Shown here: in pieces, positions 24,651 through 37,273 of the stretch
Numbering within the stretch: position 1 is the stretch's first letter
Layout: each line of letters opens with the position of its first letter
NCBI GenBank assembly: GCA_902702965.1
Contig: CACRXP010000231.1
Location: 584,085-648,084 of the forward strand
Reading direction: 5' to 3'
Source of the DNA: Spirometra erinaceieuropaei
Taxonomy: Eukaryota; Platyhelminthes; Cestoda; Diphyllobothriidea; Diphyllobothriidae
DNA: 64,000 bases
Position numbers and translations under genes: made by a program
The notes under the pieces: generated by a model
What the model saw: the letters and a program-made list of their open reading frames with translations, nothing else
Database searches by the model: none
Told to the model about the DNA's origin: nothing

Positions 24651-27582
24651 CAAAAGTCGCGTGTAACGGAGATCGAAAAGGAGAAGCTTTGGTAAGACAA
24701 GCAAATGCGCATCCAAACAGGCCGGCATTGTGCGCACGATGTGAATTATATCCCTTCGAACATCTGTTTATTTGAACCCTACTGAAATATTATCCCTCCC
24801 TTACGAATATTAGGTCCAAAAATGCAAAGGCCCATAACGCAGGAAGCATTGATCGGCATTGATAGAAGGGATTACTCGGGTGCACCCAAGGAATTTTGCG
24901 GCATAAAATATCGTTTTAAGTCATGCAAACCCTTCTGTGTCCCCTTGATTAGGGTTTATTAACTGCGGTCCCATGGCTTTTAAGATTGCTTTTATATTCT
25001 TCTCCAGCATTCAGCAAGTTGCTACGGGTATTTAAAAAGATAGAATGGGATTCGGCTCATTCGGTCGTTCCATTTGCATCGCAGTCGAGCAGCAAAAACA
25101 GTGCTGCATAAGAAAACGCAACTGTCGGAGTTTTTAAAAGGTTGAAATACATGCTGACCCATATTATTCGAAATACGTGTGAACGAAATACATTCTGTGA
25201 GGTAATGGTATTCATCCAATTATTGCAAATCAACAAAAACACGTCATTTGTTCATGGTATTATTATAGGAGTGACGAGGGAGATAATCTTATAGGTTTCC
25301 AGCTAAATACGATATGAAACTGAATAGATTATTTTAAGACCCCTCTTTTCGCCCTTGGTTTATACTAGCCCGCAGACAACCCCACGCCCAAAAAATTAGA
25401 AATGCGCTTTCGATTCTAAAAGATCATTCAGGTACGGTTGTAGTAGCAACTACTGAGCAGCATATCTTGAAGGACCTTCATCTCGGCCACCCACAGGTGC
25501 CACAACCCGTAAGAAATAACAAGGCGTTCAATATCAACTTTTCCCACTTATTTTAGGTGCTCTAAATAAAAATATTATTTCTCATACTCATTTACTAATT
25601 CATTTCATTTTATTTCGATCTAATGCTCAAAACGGGCATTTTTAATAGCAAAACCTTTTCTGGATGGTCATTATTTTTGGTCCGACATTTCCCCGCACTC
25701 GCATTAAGGCTTTACGAGTTACAGGCTAAATTTTTTGCATGGGAAAGCACACATTTGTGTAGGCTCTTCAAAATATATCACACAGGGCTTATGAAATTTT
25801 ACAATGGATGGTTACTTTATAAGCAGCATTAATAAATATACAGGTGCGATAATTTAAATGTGAGCATTAAAGGCCCTAAATGATTTCATAATTAAAAATC
25901 TATTTCAGACCGAAAAGTACACATAAATGCAAGATTTGGAGAGAACGTCGTTTGCTATCAACTGAGTTTAAAACACCAGACTTTTGCACGTCTTCCTTGA
26001 AGAAATTTCGAACTTATAAGAGCAATCTTCATAATTGACGTTGGAAAAATCGATACTACGCGGTAGACATCCTTTCCCGAAGTCCTCAACCTGAGCTCAG
26101 AAGGTGTGAGCGAATTTATTAAGCATTTATTAGTCTCAAAATGATTCATTTATATCCCCTTTTCGTTCTCGCGATTATCCTCGATTTGTGAATTACGTGT
26201 CACATATTTTAGGAGATTCGGCTCTCAGAATTATAACCGAACAAGAGAGGTTTATGAAGTTCATTCAAACTCATACTATTTGCTTAAAAATGTTTGTGTT
26301 TTCCTAACATATCACGAAGTGTCTGTCATAGAGTATTTAGAAAAACCCATTTTAAAGGGCCTATGTAGTTCAGGACAGAGTGTTGCGGGCCTTCAGGTAA
26401 ACCAACAAATCTGAACATTTAAAGGAACACTCCAAACGGAGGTAATTTGTTCTTGAACGAATGAAGTCAAAGAACTGTTTTTATCGATGTTTTCATTAAA
26501 TGCAACAGAATTCACGTGAGAATACAAATTGCTTACAAAGTAAGTAGTCATCAGGCCCAAGGGAGTTCATGGTAGGTGAGCATGCTATAAATGAACAAAC
26601 TAAATTATGGTTATTTTGACCCACTACCCTCCGTTACCAATTCCTTTTATTTGAATGCACGCTTCATGAATTCAATGTAATATGGAGCTAATTCATGCTG
26701 TGTTGACACTAAGCCCAATATCAGAGTCTACAGGATTTAATCAATAAATTTCCGTCAAACCTAGCCGATTTACTGGCCAGAAACACTATGGCAATGCCAA
26801 CGAGGTCCATTGACGGACATTGCCGAAAATCAAATCCACGCAACCTACACTGACCAAGGCAGACTCTAAAATAAAACCACCTCATAATGCAGCTGACAGC
26901 TGTAGTAGGGGCTAAAAGAGGTACAAATTAAGTGACTGCATATTAAGGCGGACAGAATCAACGACTAATCAGGCCAGAAGAGAGTAAAGAACTTCTTCTC
27001 GATAATCAGAATAGGTTACATCTCCTAGCTCTGCATAACTGGGTTGTTGCTAGGGTGATACTGACACATCAGCAGAGAAGATGCAGATACTGGTGTGTTA
27101 AACCGCACGCGTTTTGCGCACGCTTGAGCTCTAATCCACAGTCTGTGCAAAAACCACCGGGTTAGTTCGTTTAACGCGTAGAAAGTCTGCTTTAATATAA
27201 ACTACCTCGCACGCATGTCACCAGCGCGCCCTGCCTGGGACGGCTGGGTTATCATTGTTCGCGGATGGCGTATACTCGATCATCCTACTGATTTTTCGAC
27301 GACAGAATTCCAAATGGCGGAAATCCGTAATGTAACATATCGACAGTCTCATTTATGAAAGAATAGTCTTCCATCACTATGTTTTATGCATTCTTTAGTG
27401 GATGTCCTTAATACAGCAGTCCAACAACTCATAGGATACCTAATTTACTTGGCAACCTTGCTATAAAAATAATAAAAAATGAGGGAGGGCGTAGGCCGTG
27501 TCTTAATTTACATCTTTTCTGAACAAAACACTTTTCCATGCATTTAAGGAATAGACGTGATCGCTGCAAAAAAAATTGCCCA

Positions 27583-27861
27583 GATGTGATTATGTAGCCT
27601 CACCTGAAGTAAACAAACCCTAGCCACCTGTAATAAGGGATCGGTGGTAAGGGGGGTTTTGCAGGTGGGGCCGGGGAACGCACAGGTGACGAGGTCAAGT
27701 AGTTGTATGCAAAGAAAATCTATTGGAAGGGCGTGATCGAACTTTGACTGATTGAGAAGTAGTTGCGCTAACCTCTAACCGTAACCCCTAACCGTAACCC
27801 CTGATCCTAACCACAAATCCAACAGTATACCGTTCATAAAGTGGGGCTACGTAACCACATC
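27583..27861 (+). mobile_element. 279-bp TIR element with telomere-like repeats, copy 2
   Basis: The ends gatgtgattatgtagcctca and gtggggctacgtaaccacatc form terminal inverted repeats of about 20 bp. Inside, cacctgtaataagggatcgg and gttttgcaggtggggccggg lie towards the left, and aaccgtaacccctaaccgta (27778-27818) lies next to the right TIR. It matches copy 1 in opposite orientation over its whole length. It sits within 25 bp of the 3' side of the PLE that follows, so it may have inserted into or beside that element. Confidence 0.75.
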
Positions 27862-27883
27862 CTACCCAAGAATTTCATTCGTC

Positions 27884-29950
27884 ACATCTTTTTGATTCAT
27901 GCTCGAACCCAATATTGGATATGATGATCAACCAATAAGAAGCTACAGTATTTATAGGACGCAGTTGCCTTGTAACGGCATTCAAACAAAAACTAACGGC
28001 ACCATCTGTATCGCAGATTCTTTCTCGTGGTGCGATAATTGCTCGATGGCGGGTATTTGAGTCGTTAATCGTTGTACTGCTGTTGGATGTTGGCGTGATA
28101 ATTACTCGGCCACCCGGCTTATCAAAACTGGCGTTGGAAACAGAGTTTGCCTGGCTAATTATCTAGCTCAGGCTTGATCTCAGCACTGAACACGGAGGGA
28201 GCAGGTTATTGCCCTTTTTAATAGAATGAGAATCAGTAAACCATGATTCAACCAGCTCGTGGCCCACGCGACTGTCACCTCTATGGAGAATTCGGGCCTT
28301 CGAGAATGTGATTATGTGGCCGGATTTTGTCGAATGAACTGTAACTTGAGAACTGGCGTCATTTTTCTTCACCGCTGCCGCCTGTTCGACCATTTGCATT
28401 TGGAGCAGTCTTCCAGTTTTTCCCACGTATCTTCTTAGAAAGCAACTGCACCAAATCTGGTAAGAGACCCCAGACGTTTTATACCAAAGCAATGGGCCCT
28501 TTGGTCTCATTACCTGGCGCTTAATGATTGCCGTTGGGAACGATCGCTAAAGTTTAAACTCATTTGGATTTGCTCTCATATCTAGTTTACGCATGCGCCA
28601 GTTAGCATAGTTGCGTGGATAGCCATTCGTTCCATGCAACCGTCGAAGATATTGTGATTCAACAACATTGTCTTCCAGATCACTGTATTTCGTCTCAGCG
28701 CGCCGATTTAAAACCCATCCGTAACTATGTTTGTGGCTGATTTGGTAGTTGCACTAAAAGCTCAGAACTTGCGTCGTATCTGTCGATCTCCGGAACACTT
28801 AGTTTTTAAATCCCCAAAACCCATACGGCGGATGAAGACATCAAGAAAGTCCATGCGATTGTTTTTTCATCCTTTATTGTGGACTGAATGTCCGTGAAAA
28901 CGGCTTTGAGACTTCGTTTGAATGTCAGCGCTTAATCCACTTCGATAAAGACGCTGACGTCATCCACATATTGTGCCCAGAAGTTCGAACTGTGGTTTCG
29001 GAGGACCATCGACTCCAGGCCTTGCTATATCACCTTGGCTCTGAGTCTCGAAGTCGACGACACTATCCGTGTACCCTTCACCCGCTCATAGGCCGTTCCG
29101 TCAAAAGTGAAGTGCATTCTGACATATAACTTCAGGACTAGAAGTTCCTGGATTTGCCCAAGGGTATTTTCCTTTTCATTTTATCTACTTTATTGGAGTT
29201 GTCTTCCCAAAAATTGTGCTGATGAACAGACCTTGGGGTTTCAATCGGGGATTAGAAATTTCAGTTGCCGAAAAAGCCATTTCGTCAGTTCGAATACTGA
29301 GTTGGTTTTGAACGATAAAAAGTGTCGGAGGGACGCCGCTTTGTGCAACTAACGAGGTCACAAAATCAGGCCAAGGCCGTTCCTTGGATCCTCGTATTGA
29401 GTCGATCCTTCGGCGATACTCCACCTGAGATTTCACTGCGAACAGCGTAGTATTAATTCCATACATCAGTGTTTTACAGGGTTAGTTCAGCATAAAAATA
29501 ACGCTGGCAATCCACCAATAAGAGTTTGTCCTTCGGGCACGATGGCGATGGCCATTGTACCTCATATTCAACATTAGGGAATATTTCCAGCGTCTTACGA
29601 ACCATAAGGGAGAGAATACTTGGGGTTGGATAGAGTTGTTCGTCTCCTCCGTTGCTTCCGTCTGATCGAAGACGAAATCTACTGTTGTAGTCAGGTTGAC
29701 GGTTTTGACACCGGTTGTGTTTAATGAGTCTTCATGCCGTAACATCAGCATTTGTTCCTTTTTCTGATTCTTTAACGACAGGTTACCTACTAGCATGTCA
29801 ATCTTGGATATTACCAGATCAGGTTGCTTGCGAATCTTGTTCTTCACTGTCGCGTCGCGTATCGTTCTCTGTTCGTGGGTTTATTCAGTCACTGAAACGT
29901 TTTCGTACCGTCCTCAACTCCGAACTCACAGTATCTGGTATTCCAAACAT
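27884..29950 (-). pseudogene. Penelope-like element, RT plus GIY-YIG nuclease, degenerate
   Basis: The minus-strand order from 29.95 kb down is as follows. An N-terminal segment has LRHEDSL then VKTV-L-T-VDFVF (about 29650-29800). GGVSPKDRLNTRIQ (about 29400) resembles the pre-RT linker. FELTKWLFRQLKFL (about 29300) and LGQIQELLVLKLYVR with HFTFDGTAYERVKGT (about 29080-29160) follow. FWAQYVDDVSVFIE near 28960-28990 is RT motif C, with YVDD retained. The nuclease part (28163-28510) reads VSYQIWCSCFLRRYVGKTGR, the GIY-YIG start, followed by ASSQVTVHSTKSGHIITF. Many stops and frameshifts interrupt the frame. Non-coding 3' sequence (27884-28160) resembles that of the PLE at 52 kb. The element would use RT with a GIY-YIG endonuclease for retrotransposition; this copy is dead. 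Confidence 0.85.
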
Positions 29951-30805
29951 TGTGATTGGTTGATAAGTAAAAAAGCATCTCTAATGGTCACCGAGTCCTA
30001 TAATGAGCGCCAATCGCTATTTTTTTCAACGAGCTGCTTTCTTTTTTAAATGTGAATATTTCTAAGTCTTAATCCGATTCTTCAATTAAGGAGGGCGTCT
30101 CACATTAGCAATGGGAAAAATAGAGGTTCCTTTTTAAGTGCTCGTTTACGGATTCTACCCTCCGGCAACAGGTTTTATTTTAAGTAATAAAATCTGGTCG
30201 GCAGCATATTGTTATGACAATGCATTTTTTAAAACCCCTGAATATATAAGGTACAAATGGAAATAAAGTTTCATAAAGGGACTTATAACGGTTTCAAGCG
30301 TGAATTTGACAAGCGATAAAAAGTAAGTATGCGATGAAAAGAGAAGTTCTCTGCCGAACAATTTGTCTAATTGGAGCGACTGCTCCAAGTCTTCGCCGTT
30401 GGCGATAGTAAAGTTTCAATTTATTGCAAACCAGTATCAACGGGCCGGTTGAAATACTCCCATATCGTTTTTCATTAGATTTATCCAAACGTTTTAACGA
30501 CGTCTACCTGCAGCGGAGCAGTTTCCTCTCGGGTAAGTATGTTTAGAAGCATGGCCGCTCTCCCTTTTATCCGATGAACCTGGAACGCAAGAAACGGTAG
30601 TCCAAATTTCAAAATGTGTTTTTTGATTAGGGTGACTTCAGCATGGCTGAAAAAACGATTATTTAACGACAAAATCAAACGGTGTTTTAGACGCCATGAT
30701 TTAAGTATCAGGGTCAGTTCTTATCCGCCACCTGCAAACAACTCACTCGAAAAAAATGGCAACATATATAGCATGTCTTTTCTCTTCTGACTTTAGATGC
30801 CGTTG
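29951..30805. other. No recognisable feature
   Basis: AT-rich spacer between the PLE and the palindromic element. The 64-aa and 65-aa minus frames are unrecognised. Confidence 0.4.
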
Positions 30806-30807
30806 TA

Positions 30808-31799
30808 CAGTGAGTTACCTAACTCATGAAATGTTGGCTGAAATTCTGAAATGCGTTTTCGATTACGAAGGATTACTTGGTCGCGGTTGTAATACTGATT
30901 ATCGTAAGGCATACTCTTATAGCATTTCGGACTTGGCAAGAAGTGGGCTTTTAAATTCACTTGATTTCAATCTCCTGTAGAAAGCGTGCTCGGGAAAAAA
31001 TGACTACTTAAGTAGCATGCATTTTTCCCATCGATTTTCGATGGTCTTGCAAATTCAAAGATATTTTATAGAACCCACAAAAAAGATATGTTTTCTTTCA
31101 GTCAATCAATAGAGAATCACGTCTTTTTTATATTTTTAAATTAAACAAGAAGTATAATTAGGTTTTAAAAAAGTTTTCCAATTGCTGAATAATTTGGAGC
31201 CTGATCATTCGTTGCGTTAGCGCTTAGTAATTTCAGTCTGCAAGGTGCACTCGTTCCGCGTAAAGAAAATCACATATTTTTCTATATCATTATAGAGATA
31301 TCATATAGAGTCCATAGACTTTTGCAATGGATGCTAACCATGTTGTTCATTTCATGAGAAGCAGTTGTAAACGTCCAGGTACGATGCTATGTGAATTGAC
31401 CTTTCGCGGTCTTAAAAAGTCTCATAATAAAAACTTTTTTAAAACCTAATTATACTTCTTGCTTAAGTGTAAATTATAAAAAAGACGTGATTCCCTATTG
31501 ATTGACTAAAAGAAAGCATATTTTTCTTTGTGGTTCTATAAAATATCTCTGAGTTTGCAAGACCATCGAAAATCAATGGGAAAAATGCATGCTACATAAG
31601 TAGTCATTTTTTCCCGAGCACGCTTTCTACAGGAGATTGAAATGAAGTGAATTTAAAAGCCCACATCTTGCCAAGTCCGAAATGCTATAAAAGTATGTCT
31701 TTAGATAATCAGTATTATAACTGCAAACAAGTAATCCTTCCTAATCGAAAAGGCATTTCAGAATTTCAGCCAACATTTCATGAGATAGGTCACTCACTG
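30808..31799. mobile_element. Palindromic MITE, most complete copy (copy B)
   Basis: The left arm (30808-31178) and right arm (31431-31799) are inverted repeats of about 370 bp, over 90% identical by eye, around a 252-bp spacer. The ends read CAGTGAGTTACCTAACTCAT and its inverse. Each end is flanked by TA (30806-30807 and 31800-31801), which fits a Tc1/mariner-type TA target duplication. Inside each arm is the 12-bp ctacttaagtag motif (31003-31014; ctacataagtag on the other side, about 31590). The longest frame within the arms is 74 aa and unrecognised, so the element is non-autonomous. Confidence 0.85.
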
Positions 31800-31959
31800 T
31801 AAATTCAAGCCTACTTTATAGAAAATCTCCATAAAATGTTATTTTTGGTTTTCGTTTAGTAGCAAATCAAGTCCTTTTCAAAATCCGTATTTTAAATAAC
31901 GGAACCTCTTGCTTTTAGTGAAGTTGTTTTGTCTTCGAATGATTTTGATTCTCATTTGC

Positions 31960-32546
31960 CGTTGTAATTGCGTCATAATGTTTCAGTTTTCAAGCTATAT
32001 ACGTTCCGTACAAAGAAAAAACATCCATTTCCAAAGGCCCTTGAAAAATACCATATGGGTCCGTCGAAAGTTGAAACCGAAGTGGATTTTATTGTATACC
32101 TGATGAAAAACATTATTATATAGACGGACACAATGCTACTCGAGCGAACATGGCACGGGCTTTGAAAAATCTCACAACTGGAAACTTTCGTCAAACAAAA
32201 AGGCACACTTTTTCGGGCACAGACTATAAAGAAGATGGAAACTGCTACCAAAGGAATACAGAAGGAATACTTTTTTGCATGTTTCTTACAAAATATTTTC
32301 GAATTCATAAGCGCACCGAACATCGATATAGGAAATGTGTGCTTTTTAAGTAGTCGTCTTTTTTCACAGTGAGCTTTTTTCAGATGGCCGAAAAGGGGTG
32401 CATTCAAAAGGCAACATCCTGGCGTGTCCGACGTAAAACGGGATTATGCCACGAGGTAATGAGTAGTGCAAGACCGCTTAAGTAATTCTCCCTATTCGAA
32501 AACGCATTTTGTAGTTTCGGTTAATATTTCATGAGATCGTTCACTG
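31960..32546 (-). mobile_element. Palindromic MITE, right half (copy C)
   Basis: The segment with catttccaaaggcccttgaa, tcttacaaaatattttcgaa and tttttaagtagtcg, ending tttcggttaatatttcatga then gatcgttcactg, matches the right arms of copies E and H. A left arm is absent or unrecognisable. The minus 144-aa frame at 31973-32407 lies inside the repeat and is not a gene. Confidence 0.65.
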
Positions 32547-35500
32547 ATTGTTAATCGGCACTCATAGCTGAGCTTCACTTCTGCTGCCGTGACTACCACC
32601 ATCCAAGTTGACTTGTAAAATACTTTGGTTTACTAAAAAGGTGTTTCTTTACTTCTATAAGATCCGTAAATTGAATTTGACGGGATGAGCAAGGGATCGA
32701 CAATGAAGCGACTCCAGTGATACTTCGTTTCATGTAACCTACGAATTTTATTCTGTTCATCTCATGTAAATACGTGGAGTCTAGCGCAGCTAGGAGGCGA
32801 TTTTTACAACATCCTTTTATTATTTGCACCAACTGCTCGCAAACAATAATCTCCTCAGTTTGTTGCATACCTTCAGTCGTCCCTGTTGGAGACCATTTAC
32901 AGCAGTTAATAAGCTTGACGCCTTGGGTTCCACAAATCAAGAACGCAGAATACCTATTTAATAATGCTAGATGTCTATGTTCTGTAGGGTTTATTGATTT
33001 ATTTTCATGCATATCCCTTTTTGGCTTTTTTGGCGACACTTTGGTAGTTATGTGAACTGCTGTGCGCGAACTATTACCCCATACTATGTTTGAACGTCAA
33101 AGGTGCATTTAGAATATGTTTACCAGGGTCGAATTTTTAATTAATGTGTTAACAAGGGATAAATGCCGTAATAGAGCGCCTATCAGCCGATACAACACTA
33201 AGACAGTCTTATATGACTGAAAACTATAATAATAACGCATCAGTTGTGCAACAGTTGTCTAAATTGAACGCAGTTTCCTTGTTAGGCGTACGACAAGACT
33301 AGCGATACACCCACAAATCGCAGTCATGTCATGGATGCAAACGGAGAAGATTGCCAACCATGTCTGCAGACTCCTCCTCTAATGAGCATTAAACCTGCAC
33401 ATTTCTATCCCTCGGACTATACTTCAACTGTCCCTGGAGTTGATACTGAATGATTGCGATACAGGTAGGTGTAAAAATAAAACCCTCATTCTGAAAATAT
33501 TGACAGTGTTTTGGAACATTGTGTTTTAAGAATTTGCATTAAATTTCGCTTTTTTACTCCATGCTTATCAGGACAACTCATCGTAGATTGCCGCTCGTAT
33601 CCATCGCTCCCCGTCTGGGGGAGATAATTAATTTGTCTGCATTTCCGGACGTCAGTCACTTAACCTGATTTAACTAATTAAACTATTATCGTGAACACGC
33701 TGGTCATTTATGCATGCAAAACCGTGGGCGTACACTTAAAACAAGTAATCAGTTTGGAGGTTATTAAATAATGGCCTGTGTTATTTGATAGTTGAATGCA
33801 CATTTTCGTAATCAAAGGTATGCATAAATGGGAGAGTCTTCGATTGCATGAACATTTTTGCATTGTGATAAAAGAAATTTTCTAAAAATGCAAGGTCTAT
33901 TTAATCAAGTTCAAATCTTAAACTTTTTCATGACAAATTAAAAAACAGGCACAAAAGAGTTTTGAAATCTGAAGAAAAGGAAGCACAACCCTTAGATCTC
34001 CGGTTTCAAATAAGGTACATCGAGAGTACCGACAATTAGGGGAGCAATGACTGTTTGTGGACAAGCACAGCAAAAGCCAAGACTTAATATTGGAAAAGGC
34101 AAAAAGTAAATGTGGGATGCAATGGTAAGCGGAGCACCATTTGAAAACGTGCAAAGAGAGAGAGACATACCGAGTTTCAAATCAGCTAATGGGCATCGTC
34201 CGTTCCTTGTAAGATTTTCAGTATATGACAACAATTTCGTACTGAAAGTTGTTCCCAAAATTGTCTCCACTTCTGTAACTGCTCCAATTATCAATTTTGT
34301 GGTCTCAAACCATAAAATATGTTCCGTACGTGTTTGAAAACTACAAAGTAAACGGTTTGGCACTCCCACAAACTGAAATACAGGGTGTTTACTGGGGTTG
34401 TCACATCAGAAATTCACCAAATCTGTTTAATGTTTTGCCCTCCCTGCAGATTTTATGTTGGGTACAGATGTTACGCTGATGTCCAACATGTCAATACTAT
34501 GTGCAAACCAATACATGTACTGTCCGCAGATGTCAGAACTGTTCAATGCAAAAGTATTCATCCGGTGAATATTTCGCGCTCAGAGATTTACAAAATATTA
34601 AAAGCTACTCAATAAGGGCTCTCGTTTTGACAGTACCACTTTACTTATCTTTTCGTCTGGTTATTTGTGTGCTGTCTAGCATAATTTTAACCCCAGTTCC
34701 CTTAAGGAAGAAGTCAGTGTTTCGGCAACCGTCACACCACCAATGTTCAGTTTTCGGGTTGTTGGGGGAAGAGGAGGAGGAGGAGGAAGGAAGGAGGGAA
34801 ACTGAACTCCGAACGGACCAGTTCTACACGAGCGGGTTGTCTTCATCAATAATTCACCATCAAACGTGTGCCTATGATTTACTCGGCTTACCGCTGTTGG
34901 AAGTCAACCAAGTCTGAAAAAGACGCGAAAAAAGCTATTCCTCTCGGTCTCATGGCTTTTAAATTCATGAAGTCATGCAAAGAGCATAAATCCTTTCCTG
35001 TTTCCGACGTTCTTGTGTTTTTTCAAACAGGTTATTGGCTGACACGGGACGCGTAGCGAAGACAGAGCTAGGAACACTTATACGGTTGTTTGAACAGAAA
35101 AATACGAAGGGCATGTTAAGTTGCGTTCTCTGCACATCTGCCGAATGCTTCCACTGGCTTATCCGGATTGCATAAAAGCGCAAAAGGTGGCGGCCACCTA
35201 CGTTCCTTAAATCCCTACCATTTACATTGAATCATCGGCCTGATGTTCGTGAAAAGCTGAATAAAAACTGTCGGACGCATAAAAAGCCCATCAGTGCTAC
35301 ATTCACCAAACCCTGCTGATGGCGCTTGTCAAATTACTTTATGTCAGTCGTCGGGGGATGGCCTTTCAGAGCAATGGACTTGGACCACGGATTCAAAACA
35401 CCGATGTTATTTCCGTCCTGTAACCAAGGCAGACCAAAGAACAACTTTGCCATGTAACTTTAAATATTCCGGATTGCGGCTGCAGATGAGTGGGCCTGTG

Positions 35501-36440
35501 TTCCGAGTGTTTTACTATTTAACTCCAACTCTTTCAGGCAACATTACGCAGGGTTAAATTTAATTTTGGACGGTGGCAAAAGACAGCCCGCACCGACCAT
35601 GCCAGTCTCTCTCTGTCTCGATGACTCATGCTAATGCAGTAACACGAATTCTACAAAATGCCTCCAGCGGCATGTGTTCGAAATCTCTGCTTTCTGAAAA
35701 AATACTTACTAACAAGGTCTGCGAGCCTTAAAAATGTTCTAGTCAGAAATTTTTCTACTACGTCGACAATATGGAACAAGGAACCTAACTCAATACCTCA
35801 TTGCAGTGCGTATATTTGTCTCTAGTAAGAAGGGTAGCTATCATTTACGGCCGATTAAAGCAGGGCTGTATGTCATAGATTCCAACCAATGCTCCAACGG
35901 ATCTAACCTTGCATAAAGCACTATACCAACTCCTGTACAAACGAAAATTTTTGATATTAGACTACGGATCTTCGATTACAATCCTGATTACGGAAGTAGT
36001 CACTGAATCCTCTTTCCCACTGGCTCCTGAGGTGAAGCGAATGCCTGACAGTGAAACACCTACACCATGCTCACTATACTGTTTAATCAGCTGTTCATCA
36101 GACGCAGCTGGTCGAAGACACACAATCTTTTAGAAAGAAATGTTACGCACCAGAGCAGAGTTGACGTGTTGCTGACGTTTCAAAGAAGTTGGTCGGCTCT
36201 CGTCTTTGCAAACCTGACATCGGACTTCACCCACAACCGCGAGAACTTTTGCGCAGTTCTTTTTCTATTGAAAATCTTCAGCAATTAGACTGTGATTAAC
36301 GCAAATGAAACTGTCTCACGCAACAACTCTAACTTTTGTTAGTCAATCCAGATAAACCTGAAGGGGCTTAAACTCAGGGTTAACGGTTGCACAGGCTGCT
36401 AATCCTCAGACAAAATTCTGAAGCACAATGCTGACAAAAA
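32547..36440. other. No recognisable feature; one GGA-rich patch
   Basis: 3.9 kb with frames up to 148 aa (minus, 32593-33039) and 138 aa (plus, 34501-34917), none with a recognisable domain. A gaggaggaggagg purine run lies at about 34769-34797. A weak RT-like tgtLKQGCM string near 35860 was considered but is too short to call. Confidence 0.4.
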
Positions 36441-36441
36441 A

Positions 36442-37265
36442 CAGTGGGTGACGTGTTGACGGAAATTCTGAAATATGTCTATGATTAAAAAGGAGAAATT
36501 ATGTCGGGTTGTTATACACTAATTGTCATTCAGCACAGTTCAGCGATATTCCAAACACGCCAGGTTACCGGCTTTTTGACCACCTGTAAAGGCACACTCA
36601 CTAAAAACGTTTTCTTAAGTAGTATGAATTCTTTCATCGACTCTCGACGTCCTAATAACCTCATATATATTTCGCAGGAAGCATCCACAGGAAATATATT
36701 TTCTTTTGCTTTTTTGTTAGCGACCTAATTCCTATCAAGATTTTATATCCAAAAAGGGTGCCTTTCTGTTTTAAAAGTTGCCCAGTTCCCGAATCATTTT
36801 CAATCAGGTCTGCCGTTGCATTTGTATCTAATATTTAAAAATGCAAGGTTTGTACTTTCCACTTGAGGAAAGCCATATAGTCCTTTATGTTTTTCGAAGG
36901 TGCCCAGTAATGAGCGTATAACTGTTTAGTGAATACGGACCGCATAGCACATTTATAAACTGACAGAAACGGTATTATTTAGATGGACTTCTTGCCATTT
37001 TTAAAAAATCCTTGACATCGAAAGATGCATTTTTAGTATAAATTCTGAAGAACTGGTTTGCTGCCAAAGGACTACAAGAAAAAACACTTTGGGATTGTTT
37101 GCTATAACATATAGTTGCATTTATGAGGGACTTGATAAACAATGAAAAAGGGCACACCTCTGAAGTAATCATTTTTTGCCGAATGTGGTAGCGCATTCAC
37201 AAGCCGACATTCAGATGCAGCGGGGAAATTCTGGGACAATGATACATGCTGAATACCATTATAGA
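36442..37265. mobile_element. Palindromic MITE, diverged copy (copy D)
   Basis: The left end CAGTGGGTGACGTGTTGACG followed by gaaattctgaaatatgtc fits the family terminus with a short deletion. tcttaagtagtatgaattct near 36613 is the conserved internal motif. The right arm is recognisable as agtaatcattttttgccgaa near 37163 and cacaagccgacattcagatg near 37197. Arms are much diverged and the right boundary is approximate. Confidence 0.55.
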
Positions 37266-37273
37266 CCAACCTG

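Larger units (their letters stand above)
17431..27582. other. 10-kb stretch without recognised features
   Basis: No transposable element coding sequence, tRNA or long frame was recognised. Frames are all 92 aa or shorter and patternless. This is the longest element-free part of the window and could be an old intergenic region or an intron. Only simple repeats stand out: a C/T-rich run at 23972-23992, GA repeats at 24149-24162 and an ATT array at 24613-24650. Confidence 0.45.

Noticed and set aside
24539..24775. 78-aa frame with a poly-Leu membrane-like stretch
   Set aside because: The Leu run is the ATT microsatellite read in one frame.
31973..32407. 144-aa minus-strand frame
   Set aside because: It lies inside the right arm of MITE copy C.
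32593..33039. 148-aa minus-strand frame, with a 93-aa frame opposite
   Set aside because: No recognised domain and no supporting context. Mirror frames on both strands suggest chance openness.
35850..35890. RLKQGCMS string resembling an RTE motif B (VKQGC)
   Set aside because: Only about six residues fit, and no neighbouring RT motif was found in any frame.
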